DNA of 64,000 nt. Origin: Bacteroides thetaiotaomicron VPI-5482 (lineage in GTDB: Bacteria; Bacteroidota; Bacteroidia; Bacteroidales; Bacteroidaceae). Positions 34,610 through 43,404 of this stretch are shown here, one piece after another. The number at the start of each line of letters is the position of its first letter. Position 1 is the first letter of the stretch. The notes under the pieces were generated by a model that worked only from the letters and a program-made list of their open reading frames with translations, was not told where the DNA came from and made no database searches. Both the position numbers and the translations under genes were made by a program. Location: positions 5,270,001-5,334,000 of the forward strand of contig NC_004663.1 of assembly GCF_000011065.1 (NCBI RefSeq), read 5' to 3'.

Positions 34610-37159
34610 ATGAATAGACTTAATAACATCATATTACTAGTCGTCTTTATATGTACGCATGCTCATTCGCAACAAGCTTATTTTGTTGATGGATATCATG
34701 GAGGGATATACGGGCATTATCCGGTGAAGTGGAAAACTCAGTTTATTGTCGACCAGTTATCCAAGCATCCGGATTGGCGAATTTGTCTGGAAATAGAGCC
34801 TGAAACATGGGATACGGTGCAAATACAGACTCCCGGAGCCTATCGACAATTAAAAAACGTAGTAGTAACTAAGCAGGTAGAGTTTACAAATCCTACTTAT
34901 GCTCAGCCTTATTGTTATAATATATCGGGCGAAAGCATTATACGTCAGTTTCAATATGGTATTGCTAAGATAAATAAACATTTTCCGGGAGTGACTTTTA
35001 CCACTTATTCTGTGGAAGAACCCTGTTTCACAAGTTGTTTGCCTCAGATATTGAAGTTATTTGGTTTTAAGTATGCCGTACTCAAATGCCCGAATACTTG
35101 TTGGGGAGGATACACTAACGCTTATGGCGGCGAATTGGTCAATTGGGTAGGCCCGGATGGAACTCCCATTCTTACTGTTCCTCGCTATGCTTGCGAGAAA
35201 TTGGAAGAGAATTCTACTTGGCAGACAACTGCTTGGTGTAATGAAGAATCTTATCTGAATGCTTGTCGTGATGCAGGGATTGAACATCCTGTGGGAATGT
35301 GTTTCCAAGATGCCGGATGGAAAAATGGTCCATGGTTAGGAAGTGGAAAGAATACAAAAAGTAATTCAGTTTATGTGACGTGGAAAGATTATTTTGAAAA
35401 TATTTCCATTGGTAAAACGAATGATGACTGGCATTTCTCGCAGGAAGATATACGTGTAAACTTAATGTGGGGAAGCCAAGTGTTGCAGAGAATTGCTCAA
35501 GAAGTACGTACTTCTGAGAATAAAATAATAATAGCAGAGAAGATGTCTGTTATTGCTCATCTTGCCAATGGGTACACTTGTGTTCAGGAAGATTTGGATG
35601 AAGCATGGCGTACTTTGATGCTTGCGCAACATCATGATTCTTGGATCGTACCTTACAATGGCCTAAATAAATTTGGAACCTGGGCGGATCAAATAAAGCG
35701 ATGGACAGATGAGACAAATACTGTGGCTGATAAAATTACAGCTGCTTCTATATTCAGTTTTGATAACGATACTATTAATACTGAAAAAGCCCAGGGATTT
35801 GTACGTGTTTATAATACATTGGGAACAAAAAGAAAAGAACTGGTAACTGTTGAACTCCCTCAGGAATATGCAGACTTTGATTTGGAAGTCAATGATTATA
35901 GAAATAAAAAAGTTGATTATTCAATAGGAAAAGAAGGTGGAAAAATAAGATTGTTGTTTGAAGCAGATGTTCCTCCCTTTGGTTACTCCACATATCGTAT
36001 TAAACAAGTAAAGACAGGTAAAAGAACGGTTTCAGGAAGCGAAAAGATTATAAATGAAGGAGAATATGTGGTTGAAAATGATATGTATAAAATTGTTTTT
36101 GACTTGTCGAAGGGAGGAATTATTAAAAGCCTTGTAGCAAAAAAAGAAGAAAACAAAGAATTTGCCAAACAATCGGGTGAATATTCTATAGGTGAATTGA
36201 GAGGCTATTTTTATGACGAAGGCAAGTTTCGCTCTTCTACAGAAGCTCCGGCTAAGCTGACGGTTTTGCGAAGTAATATACAAGAGACAAAGGTAAAACT
36301 GGAAGGGAAAATAGCTTCACATCCTTTTGTACAGATTATAAGCATTGCTCAAGGGGAGAAGCGTATCGATTTTGACCTTACTATTAATTGGAAGAAAAAT
36401 GTAGGTATTGGAGAATATAAAGAAAATAGTTGGCGGGATAATCGCAGAGCTTATTGTGATGACAGATTTAAGTTAAGTGTACTTTTCCCTGTAAATCTTC
36501 ATTCTCCTCGTATTTATAAAAATGCGCCGTTTGATGTTTGTGAAAGTAAGTTAGATGATACTTTTTTCAATAGTTGGGATCAGATTAAGCATAACATTAT
36601 TCTTCATTGGGTTGATTTGGCAGAACAGGAAGGAGATTATGCATTGGCTTTATTCGCAGACCATACTACTTCCTATTCACACGGAAAAGATTATCCGTTA
36701 GGACTGACTGCCCAATATTCTGGTAATGGGCTTTGGGGACCTGACTATAAGATCACGGGACCGTTGAAAATGAAATATGCTATTGTTCCTCATCGTGGCA
36801 AATGGGACAAGGCTGCTATAGCCACGAAGAGCGATTGTTGGAATGAACCATTGTTATGTTCCTATCATTCATTTGCAAAATTGGAGTCAAGGTCACTGGT
36901 AGACTTAAAAAATACCGGTTATCAGGTGAGTGCAGCCAATATAAAAGATGGAAAAATAATCTTGCGATTGTTTAATGCGGAAGGTGACAGGAAGCAGCAT
37001 AATATTACTTTTGATATGCCGCTGTCTAGTATAGAAGAAGTAGATCTGAATGGTAGAGTTATAGATAGAAAGACAATAAAAACACGTACCGGAAAATCTG
37101 AAATTAGTATTTCTATGCCTCGTTTCGGTCTAAAGACATTTGCTTTGAACTTGAATTGA
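34610..37159 (+). CDS. GH38-like alpha-mannosidase with atypical active site
   Basis: 849 residues with a signal peptide ending at AHSQ. The order fits GH38: N-terminal catalytic barrel (~22-290), helical mid domain with the GH38 motif AQHHDSW (His341, His342, Asp343), and C-terminal beta-sandwich domains. Usual members have HxDxGW near the N-terminus and a WxxDPFG nucleophile motif. Here the first reads DGYHGGIYGHYP (Asp27, His30, His36) and the second reads VEEPCFTS (Glu136-Glu137). Metal ligands and nucleophile may therefore differ. Probable periplasmic alpha-mannosidase, although a different alpha-sugar is possible. It is in the unit controlled by ECF promoter 1, next to GH92. Confidence 0.75.
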   Translation: MNRLNNIILLVVFICTHAHSQQAYFVDGYHGGIYGHYPVKWKTQFIVDQLSKHPDWRICLEIEPETWDTVQIQTPGAYRQLKNVVVTKQVEFTNPTYAQPYCYNISGESIIRQFQYGIAKINKHFPGVTFTTYSVEEPCFTSCLPQILKLFGFKYAVLKCPNTCWGGYTNAYGGELVNWVGPDGTPILTVPRYACEKLEENSTWQTTAWCNEESYLNACRDAGIEHPVGMCFQDAGWKNGPWLGSGKNTKSNSVYVTWKDYFENISIGKTNDDWHFSQEDIRVNLMWGSQVLQRIAQEVRTSENKIIIAEKMSVIAHLANGYTCVQEDLDEAWRTLMLAQHHDSWIVPYNGLNKFGTWADQIKRWTDETNTVADKITAASIFSFDNDTINTEKAQGFVRVYNTLGTKRKELVTVELPQEYADFDLEVNDYRNKKVDYSIGKEGGKIRLLFEADVPPFGYSTYRIKQVKTGKRTVSGSEKIINEGEYVVENDMYKIVFDLSKGGIIKSLVAKKEENKEFAKQSGEYSIGELRGYFYDEGKFRSSTEAPAKLTVLRSNIQETKVKLEGKIASHPFVQIISIAQGEKRIDFDLTINWKKNVGIGEYKENSWRDNRRAYCDDRFKLSVLFPVNLHSPRIYKNAPFDVCESKLDDTFFNSWDQIKHNIILHWVDLAEQEGDYALALFADHTTSYSHGKDYPLGLTAQYSGNGLWGPDYKITGPLKMKYAIVPHRGKWDKAAIATKSDCWNEPLLCSYHSFAKLESRSLVDLKNTGYQVSAANIKDGKIILRLFNAEGDRKQHNITFDMPLSSIEEVDLNGRVIDRKTIKTRTGKSEISISMPRFGLKTFALNLN

Positions 37160-37193
37160 ACATATTCTAATAATAGTAAACTGTAATATTTTT

Positions 37194-39542
37194 ATGTATA
37201 AAGCTAGCGCTAATATTTTAATAGCTTGCTCTTTTTTGTGGCTGACTGCTTGTTCTTCAGCAGGAGTAGTAACAGAAGATTTAATTCCGACTGATTATGT
37301 AAATCCTTTTATAGGAGCTAGTACCAGTGTAGGAGCTGCCGGTGTTTATCATGGATTAGGTAAGACATTTCCTGGCGCTACTACTCCTTACGGTATGGTA
37401 CAAGTAAGTCCCAATACTATAACCGGAGGTGATAATAGTTCCGGTTATAGTGATGAACACAAAACCATTGAAGGCTTTGCCTTTACTCAGATGAGTGGAG
37501 TGGGCTGGTTTGGGGATTTAGGAAATTTCCTGGTGATGCCTACAACGGGCGAACTGCAAAAAATAGCGGGTAAAGAAGATGGTAGTATAAAAGGGTATCG
37601 TTCTTCTTATGATAAAGCTACCGAAACAGCTAAAGCGGGATATTATTCGGTAGAACTGACTGATTATAAGATTAAAGTAGAGAGCAGTGCGACACCTCAT
37701 TGTGGAATATTGCAATTTACTTTTCCTTCGAATGAACAATCTCGTATTCAGATAGACCTGGCACGTAGAGTGGGAGGGACTTCTACTTCGCAATATGTGA
37801 AAGTATTGGATGATTATACCATTCAAGGCTGGATGAAGTGTACACCTGATGGGGGTGGATGGGGAAATGGTGAGGGAAATTCCGATTACACAGTTTATTA
37901 TTATGCACAATTTAGTAAACCACTGAGTAATTATGGCTTTTGGAGTGCGGATATTCCTGATGAATGGGTTCGGAAGCGTGATGAAGTGGTAAGTATTCCC
38001 TATCTGACACGTATATCACAAGCTCCGGTCATTAAAGATAAGAAAGAACTGGAAGGAAAGCACCTTGGCTTCTTCACAGAGTTTCCCACAAAAGAGGGAG
38101 AACAGGTTGAGATGAAAGTAGGCATTTCCTTTGTCGATATGGAAGGAGCAGCTAATAACTTTAAACAGGAGATTGCTTCTAAAAACTTTGCTCAAGTAAA
38201 ACAGGAAGCGAGTGATTTGTGGAATAAAGAACTTAGCCGTATACGGATATCCGGTGGAACTGATGACGAAAAAACTGTTTTTTATACATCATTATATCAT
38301 ACGATGATTGACCCTCGAATCTATACAGATGTTGATGGGCGATATATTGGCGGAGATAAAAAGGTACATGAACAGGACGGTACATTTACCAAGCGTACTA
38401 TATTTAGTGGTTGGGATGTTTTCCGTAGCCAGTTCCCTTTACAGGCGATGATTAATCCGCGTTTGGTGAGTGATGCGTTGAATTCGCTGATAACGATGGC
38501 AGATCAGAGCAGACGGGAATATTATGAACGTTGGGAACTTCTGAATTCTTATTCTGGCTGTATGATAGGTAATCCTGCACTGTCGGTGCTGGCAGATGCT
38601 TATATGAAAGGAATTCGCACGTATGATGTAGAAAAAGCATATCAATATGCAGTCAACACGTCAGCTAAGTTTGGGAATGATTCGTTGGGATATACTCCTG
38701 AACCGTTGAGTATTTCATATACTCTGGAATATGCCTATGCAGACTGGTGCGTGGCTCAATTGGCAAAGGCGTTGGGGAAAGAAGAAGATGCAAAGCGCTT
38801 TTATGAAAAAGGGCAAGCCTATCGTAACATGTTCGATGCGGAAAAAGGCTGGTTCCGTCCCCGGAATGCAGATGGATCATGGAAAGCATGGCCGGAGAAT
38901 GCACTGACCGAAGAATGGTATGGTTGCATTGAGTCAAATGCTTATCAGCAAGGCTGGTTTGTGCCGCACGATGTTCCGGGAATGGTTGAACTGATGGGAG
39001 GCAAGGAAGAGGTTATAGCTAATTTGACTAATTTATTTGACCACACTCCCTCTGATATGTTATGGAATGATTATTATAATCATGCTAATGAACCGGTACA
39101 TTTTGTTCCTTTCCTTTTTAATCAGTTGGATGTACCTTGGTATACGCAGAAGTGGACACGATATATTTGTAAAAATGCTTATGCGAACAAAGTAGAAGGG
39201 ATTGTGGGCAATGAAGATGTAGGACAGATGTCGGCCTGGTATATATTGGCTGCTTCCGGCATTCATCCTTCCTGTCCCGGTAACACCCGCATGGAAATAA
39301 CCAGTCCTGTTTTTGACAAGGTAGAATTTAATCTGGACTCAAAATATCATCAAGGGAAAGTATTTACAATTATTGCTCACAACAACAACACAAATAATCT
39401 ATATATACAAAAAGCTTTGCTGAATGGCAAGGAGTACAATAAATGTTACCTTGACTTTGCTGAAATCGCAGCAGGAGGAACATTGGAATTATTTATGGGC
39501 GATAAGCCCAATACAGAATGGGGTGTTTTATCTAACATTTAA
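37194..39542 (+). CDS. GH92 exo-alpha-mannosidase, lipoprotein
   Basis: 782 residues with a lipobox LTACSSAG (Cys20). GH92 landmarks: DYVNPFIGAS at the N-terminus, GATTPYGMVQVSP, FSGWDVFRSQFPL, the NHANEPVHFVPFLFN segment, and GNEDVGQMSAWYIL with Asn673-Glu674-Asp675, which are close to the catalytic and calcium positions of the family. GH92 enzymes are calcium-dependent inverting alpha-mannosidases, many acting on alpha-1,2 links of N-glycans and yeast mannan. Here it lies 34 bp after the GH38 gene. The exact linkage cannot be read. Confidence 0.92.
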   Translation: MYKASANILIACSFLWLTACSSAGVVTEDLIPTDYVNPFIGASTSVGAAGVYHGLGKTFPGATTPYGMVQVSPNTITGGDNSSGYSDEHKTIEGFAFTQMSGVGWFGDLGNFLVMPTTGELQKIAGKEDGSIKGYRSSYDKATETAKAGYYSVELTDYKIKVESSATPHCGILQFTFPSNEQSRIQIDLARRVGGTSTSQYVKVLDDYTIQGWMKCTPDGGGWGNGEGNSDYTVYYYAQFSKPLSNYGFWSADIPDEWVRKRDEVVSIPYLTRISQAPVIKDKKELEGKHLGFFTEFPTKEGEQVEMKVGISFVDMEGAANNFKQEIASKNFAQVKQEASDLWNKELSRIRISGGTDDEKTVFYTSLYHTMIDPRIYTDVDGRYIGGDKKVHEQDGTFTKRTIFSGWDVFRSQFPLQAMINPRLVSDALNSLITMADQSRREYYERWELLNSYSGCMIGNPALSVLADAYMKGIRTYDVEKAYQYAVNTSAKFGNDSLGYTPEPLSISYTLEYAYADWCVAQLAKALGKEEDAKRFYEKGQAYRNMFDAEKGWFRPRNADGSWKAWPENALTEEWYGCIESNAYQQGWFVPHDVPGMVELMGGKEEVIANLTNLFDHTPSDMLWNDYYNHANEPVHFVPFLFNQLDVPWYTQKWTRYICKNAYANKVEGIVGNEDVGQMSAWYILAASGIHPSCPGNTRMEITSPVFDKVEFNLDSKYHQGKVFTIIAHNNNTNNLYIQKALLNGKEYNKCYLDFAEIAAGGTLELFMGDKPNTEWGVLSNI

Positions 39543-39555
39543 ATAACTGAATATT

Positions 39556-42500
39556 ATGATGAATAAGTTTAGACTTCTTTTACTAGCATCAAGTTTGTTT
39601 GTACTGAATGGAATAGGGCATGCTCAGACTTCTACCATGTCACTGAACAGTTCCAATCCTAAGATAGTATGGGAAGTCAAACCGCAGGCAGATTTGAATA
39701 ATATAGGGGGAGAACAAATCTCTACCCCCGGTTTTAAAATGCCGGACTATGTAAAAGGCGTAGTTCCCGGAGCTGTTTTTACAGCATATGTTGAAGCCGG
39801 AATCGTTCCCGATCCTAATTACGCTGATAATATATATAAAGTAGATGAGACGTTTTATAACCGTCCTTTCTGGTATCGTACGGAGTTTGAACTTCCGGCA
39901 TCTTATTCAGCAGGTAAGCGTGTCTGGCTTCATTTTGATAATACCAATCGTTTCGCCGATTTCTACTTTAACGGAGAAAAAATATCGGGGACAAAGACAT
40001 CGACTAAAGATGTGAGCGGACATATGTTGCGTTCTAAATTTGATGTGACACACTTGATTAAGAAATCAGGAAAGAATGCGGTTGCGGTTCTGATTACTGA
40101 TCCTGATCAGAAAAAGACTCGTAAAGGAAAAGATCCGTATGGTGTTGCTTGTAGTCCCAGCTATCTGGCAGGTGCCGGTTGGGATTGGATGCCGTATGTG
40201 CCGGGACGTCTTGCCGGAATTACAGGAAATGCTTATCTGGCTATTACAGGTGATGCTGTGATGGAAGATCCGTGGATTCGCTCGGAATTGCCGACTTTGC
40301 AACAAGCAGAACTATTTTTCTCTACAGGAATCAAGAACGTTTCTTCTGCTCCGAAAGAAGTGGAAGTTTCCGGTGTTATTCAGCCGGGAAATATTACTTT
40401 CTCCAAGAACATTCGGGTGGAAGGAAAAGAAACAGTACAGTTGTCGGTGGATAAGAGCGATTTTGCTGCATTAGTCATTCGTAACCCGAAACTTTGGTGG
40501 CCTAACGGCTATGGAGAACCGAATCTTTATACCTGTAAACTGACTTGTTCGGTAGATGGAAAAATATCGGATGAAAAGGATATTACTTTTGGTATCAAGA
40601 AGTATGAGTATAAGATGATCAACAACGTAGTGAATTACCCGGTCCTTACATTCTTTATCAATGGGCAGAAGATTTATCTGAAAGGTGGAAACTGGGGTAT
40701 GAGCGAGTATTTGCTTCGTTGTCATGGCAAAGAGTACGAAACGAAAATCAAGTTGCATAAAGATATGAACTACAACATGATCCGTTTGTGGACAGGTTGT
40801 GTGACTGATGATGAATTCTATGATTATTGCGATAAGTATGGAATCATGGTGTGGAATGATTTTTGGCTGTATGTCGCTTATAATGATGTAGCTGAGCCGG
40901 AAGCATTCAAAGCAAATGCTCTTGATAAAGTGAGACGTTTAAGGAATCATCCTTCTATAGCTATCTGGTGTGGTGCTAATGAAACACATCCGGCACCCGA
41001 TTTGGATAATTATTTGCGTGAAATGATAGCTCAGGAAGATAAAAACGATCGAATGTATAAGTCTTGTTCCAATCAAGATGGTTTATCCGGAAGCGGATGG
41101 TGGGGAAATCAGCCCCCTAAGCACCATTTTGAGACTTCGGGCAGTAATCTGGCATTCAATAAACCTGCTTATCCGTATGGTATAGATCATGGTTATGGTA
41201 TGCGTACCGAAATAGGAACGGCTACTTTCCCGACATTTGAAAGTGTGAAATTGTTTATTCCTCAGGAGTCATGGTGGCCTCTGCCTACTGATGAACAATT
41301 GAAAGATGATGATGATAACGTTTGGAATAAGCACTTCTTCGGCAAAGAAGCGTCCAATGCCAATCCTATCAATTATAAGAAATCAGTGAATACGCAATTC
41401 GGAGAATCTTCGAGTCTGGAAGAGTTCTGTGAGAAAGCTCAGTTGCTGAATATTGAAGTAATGAAAGGGATGTATGAAGCATGGAATGATAAGATGTGGA
41501 ATGATGCGGCAGGGCTTTTGATCTGGATGAGTCACCCGGCATATCCATCATTCGTGTGGCAGACGTACGATTATTATTATGATCCTACCGGAGCTTATTG
41601 GGGAGCAAAGAAGGCTTGCGAACATCTTCATCTTCAGTGGAACTCATCTAATAACAGTATAAAAGCTGTAAATACTACTACCAAAGACTTGAAAGGCGCT
41701 TATGCCAAAGCGACCATCTACAACCTGAACGGAAAAGAGGTTGCGGCATATGGACGTACAAAACAGATGGATGTACCGGCAAGTAACATTGCAGAAGCGT
41801 TCACGTTAAACTTCAATCCGTACAATTTGGCTTTTGGCAAGAATGTGATAGCTTCTTCATCATCACCATCCAGATCGGCTTCTTTAGTAGCTGACGGAGG
41901 GGCAGGCAGTCGTTGGGAAAGTGATGCGAGTGACTCTCAATGGATTTATGTTGACTTGGGTAAGAAAGAAAAAATAGAGCATGTTGTGTTGAAATGGGAA
42001 ACGGCACGTGCCAAAGAGTACGAGATCCAAGTGTCGAATGATGCGAAGAAATGGAAAACAGTCTATACAAACAAAGATGGACAAGGCAGTACAGATGAGA
42101 TAAAACTTTCTCCGGTTACTGCACGCTATGTGAAAATGGCAGGAGTTAGCCGTGCCACAGACTTTGGATATTCACTGTATGAATTTGAAATATATGGTAA
42201 GAAACAAAAGAATGTTGAGGAACTGACTCCGCTCCATTTCATCCGGTTAGAACTGACTGACGCAAATGGTAATTTGATTTCAGATAATTTCTATTGGAGA
42301 AACGGCGTGACAGATCTTGACTATACAGCTTTGAATACATTGCCGGAAGCAGAACTGTCGTGCAAATTAGTTGATAAGTCAATGTTATCCGAAGGGAAGA
42401 TGAAATTGTCGGTAAAGAATCATTCGAAAACTGTTGCTTGTGCTAACCGGATAAGATTGGTGAATACGGCTACACAAGAAAGAATCCTTCCTGTTATCAT

Positions 42501-42639
42501 GTCTGATAATTATATAACTTTGATGCCGGGTGAAGAGCGGACTATTTCTGTTGAGGCGGAACCGGAAATGTTGAAAGGAGGAGTCAGTGTTTTGCTAAAA
42601 CAATATGGTAAGGCTGAACAAAAGAAGTTGGATATATGA
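39556..42639 (+). CDS. GH2 enzyme (beta-mannosidase / exo-beta-glucosaminidase branch) with inserted F5/8C domain
   Basis: 1027 residues with a signal peptide ending near GHAQ. Jelly-roll and Ig-like domains (~35-320) precede the barrel (~325-700). The acid/base is Glu476 in WCGANETHPAP. The nucleophile is best placed at Glu552 in MRTEIGTATFP, which resembles the PEVGSVG-type motif of plant endo-beta-mannosidase and CsxA relatives and not LacZ. An F5/8 type C domain (~755-878, NLAFGKNVIASS to YEFEIYG) interrupts the following Ig-like domain, which resumes at LHFIRLELTDANG. Probably removes a beta-linked mannose or glucosamine. Last gene of its unit. The start may be one codon later. Confidence 0.85.
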   Translation: MMNKFRLLLLASSLFVLNGIGHAQTSTMSLNSSNPKIVWEVKPQADLNNIGGEQISTPGFKMPDYVKGVVPGAVFTAYVEAGIVPDPNYADNIYKVDETFYNRPFWYRTEFELPASYSAGKRVWLHFDNTNRFADFYFNGEKISGTKTSTKDVSGHMLRSKFDVTHLIKKSGKNAVAVLITDPDQKKTRKGKDPYGVACSPSYLAGAGWDWMPYVPGRLAGITGNAYLAITGDAVMEDPWIRSELPTLQQAELFFSTGIKNVSSAPKEVEVSGVIQPGNITFSKNIRVEGKETVQLSVDKSDFAALVIRNPKLWWPNGYGEPNLYTCKLTCSVDGKISDEKDITFGIKKYEYKMINNVVNYPVLTFFINGQKIYLKGGNWGMSEYLLRCHGKEYETKIKLHKDMNYNMIRLWTGCVTDDEFYDYCDKYGIMVWNDFWLYVAYNDVAEPEAFKANALDKVRRLRNHPSIAIWCGANETHPAPDLDNYLREMIAQEDKNDRMYKSCSNQDGLSGSGWWGNQPPKHHFETSGSNLAFNKPAYPYGIDHGYGMRTEIGTATFPTFESVKLFIPQESWWPLPTDEQLKDDDDNVWNKHFFGKEASNANPINYKKSVNTQFGESSSLEEFCEKAQLLNIEVMKGMYEAWNDKMWNDAAGLLIWMSHPAYPSFVWQTYDYYYDPTGAYWGAKKACEHLHLQWNSSNNSIKAVNTTTKDLKGAYAKATIYNLNGKEVAAYGRTKQMDVPASNIAEAFTLNFNPYNLAFGKNVIASSSSPSRSASLVADGGAGSRWESDASDSQWIYVDLGKKEKIEHVVLKWETARAKEYEIQVSNDAKKWKTVYTNKDGQGSTDEIKLSPVTARYVKMAGVSRATDFGYSLYEFEIYGKKQKNVEELTPLHFIRLELTDANGNLISDNFYWRNGVTDLDYTALNTLPEAELSCKLVDKSMLSEGKMKLSVKNHSKTVACANRIRLVNTATQERILPVIMSDNYITLMPGEERTISVEAEPEMLKGGVSVLLKQYGKAEQKKLDI

Positions 42640-42676
42640 TATACGTAGAAAACTAAGGGGCACCTTTTTAATTTGA

Positions 42677-42716
42677 ACACCAGAAGACATTACCTGTCCT
42701 GTCTTCTGGTGTTTTT
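42677..42716 (+). terminator. Terminator after the GH2 gene
   Basis: AACACCAGAAGACA (42676-42689) pairs with TGTCTTCTGGTGTT (42700-42713) and is followed by TTT. Strong stem with a 10-nt loop. Confidence 0.85.
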
Positions 42717-42869
42717 AATTTCCCTCTATATTGTGCCTGATATATTCAGGAAGAGTAGAAAGTGAACTTTCTTTTTTGAATAACCTGCTTGATTTAATAG
42801 ACAATGATCAGTTTATTAATCTATTATGTGTACTTGCTTAATATCTTTTGGAACTAACAACAGTTCGTT

Positions 42870-42946
42870 TCACATACGTGGTCCTATCGCTTCACATACG
42901 TGATCCCATTAGCTCACGTACGTAGACCGAACGCTCCACGTACGTG
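42870..42946. repeat. 22-bp-period repeat array C (CACGTACGTG core)
   Basis: Four units start at 42870, 42892, 42914 and 42936, each exactly 22 bp apart. The core is (T/C)CAC(A/G)TACGT(G/A), palindromic in its best form. The remaining ~11 bp of each unit is unrelated from unit to unit. Confidence 0.8.
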
Positions 42947-43120
42947 AAACTAAGAAATGTTACTGACAAAGTTTATTAGTCTTGCCTTCTTCATATATTA
43001 ATGTTACCGACATTTGTTTTATTTGTACCATGATAAATAGTCCTATGTATGAACAGAATGAAGAAAATAAGGCTTTAGAGTTGAATAAATAAGTGAGCAT
43101 ACTTGATTTGTAGTGGGATA

Positions 43121-43187
43121 GGGGTGACAATAGAAACTTATAAAATTCTATTATCACCCTTATTATCACCAGTTATTATCACCATTA
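43121..43187. repeat. TTATCACC short repeats and hairpin
   Basis: GGGGTGACAATAGAA (43121-43135) pairs imperfectly with TTCTATTATCACCCT (43146-43160). ATTATCACC then recurs with 12-13 bp spacing at about 43150, 43162 and 43175. Related words GTGACAAGTGACAATA follow near 43221. Confidence 0.6.
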
Positions 43188-43287
43188 CTTGTTTGATTGA
43201 TAGCTGTTTATCTTTAAAAAGTGACAAGTGACAATAAAAAACTGTTTTTTTCTTAGTGGGAGTTACTTGAAAAATAAAACATTTATT

Positions 43288-43314
43288 TTAGTGGTTAAGT
43301 AAACTTGAATCGTC
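43288..43314 (+). promoter_or_regulatory. Predicted ECF sigma promoter 2 (SGNH/GH78/esterase unit)
   Basis: TTAGTGGT (43288-43295), 15 bp, CGTC (43311-43314), preceded by TT. The ATG at 43405 lies about 90 bp downstream. Confidence 0.7.
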
Positions 43315-43404
43315 TTTTTTAATAAGATTCTTTTTTATTCAAAGTTGGAAAAGAGAATGTTTTGAAAGATAAATAATTAAATTTGTAATAAAGTGTATAA
43401 TCAA

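Larger units (their letters stand above)
42717..43287. other. Intergenic region with array C and TTATCACC repeats
   Basis: No credible gene. It holds array C (42870-42946), then an AT-rich stretch. A GGGGTGACAATAGAA/TTCTATTATCACCCT inverted repeat with three TTATCACC copies follows (43121-43187). A degenerate -35-like TTAGTGGG is at 43253-43260. Confidence 0.6.

Noticed and set aside
41386..41420. NTQFGESSS as the GH2 nucleophile motif with Gln replacing Glu
   Set aside because: Comparison with the endo-beta-mannosidase/CsxA branch places the nucleophile earlier, at Glu552 in RTEIGTATFP. The enzyme need not be inactive.
42870..42946. Possible CRISPR array
   Set aside because: Repeats of about 10 bp with 12-bp gaps are far too short, there are only four, and no cas gene is present. 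The same holds for arrays A and B.
42960..43169. 69-codon minus-strand frame in the large gap
   Set aside because: It crosses the TTATCACC repeats, shows no protein pattern and has no promoter.
43253..43260. TTAGTGGG as a sixth ECF promoter
   Set aside because: No CGT(C/T) at the required distance. At best a degenerate -35 element.
43378..43385. TAAATTTG as a housekeeping -7 element before the SGNH gene
   Set aside because: It matches TAnnTTTG, but the region is very AT-rich and the ECF-type motif at 43288 has four partners with equal spacing. A second promoter is not excluded.
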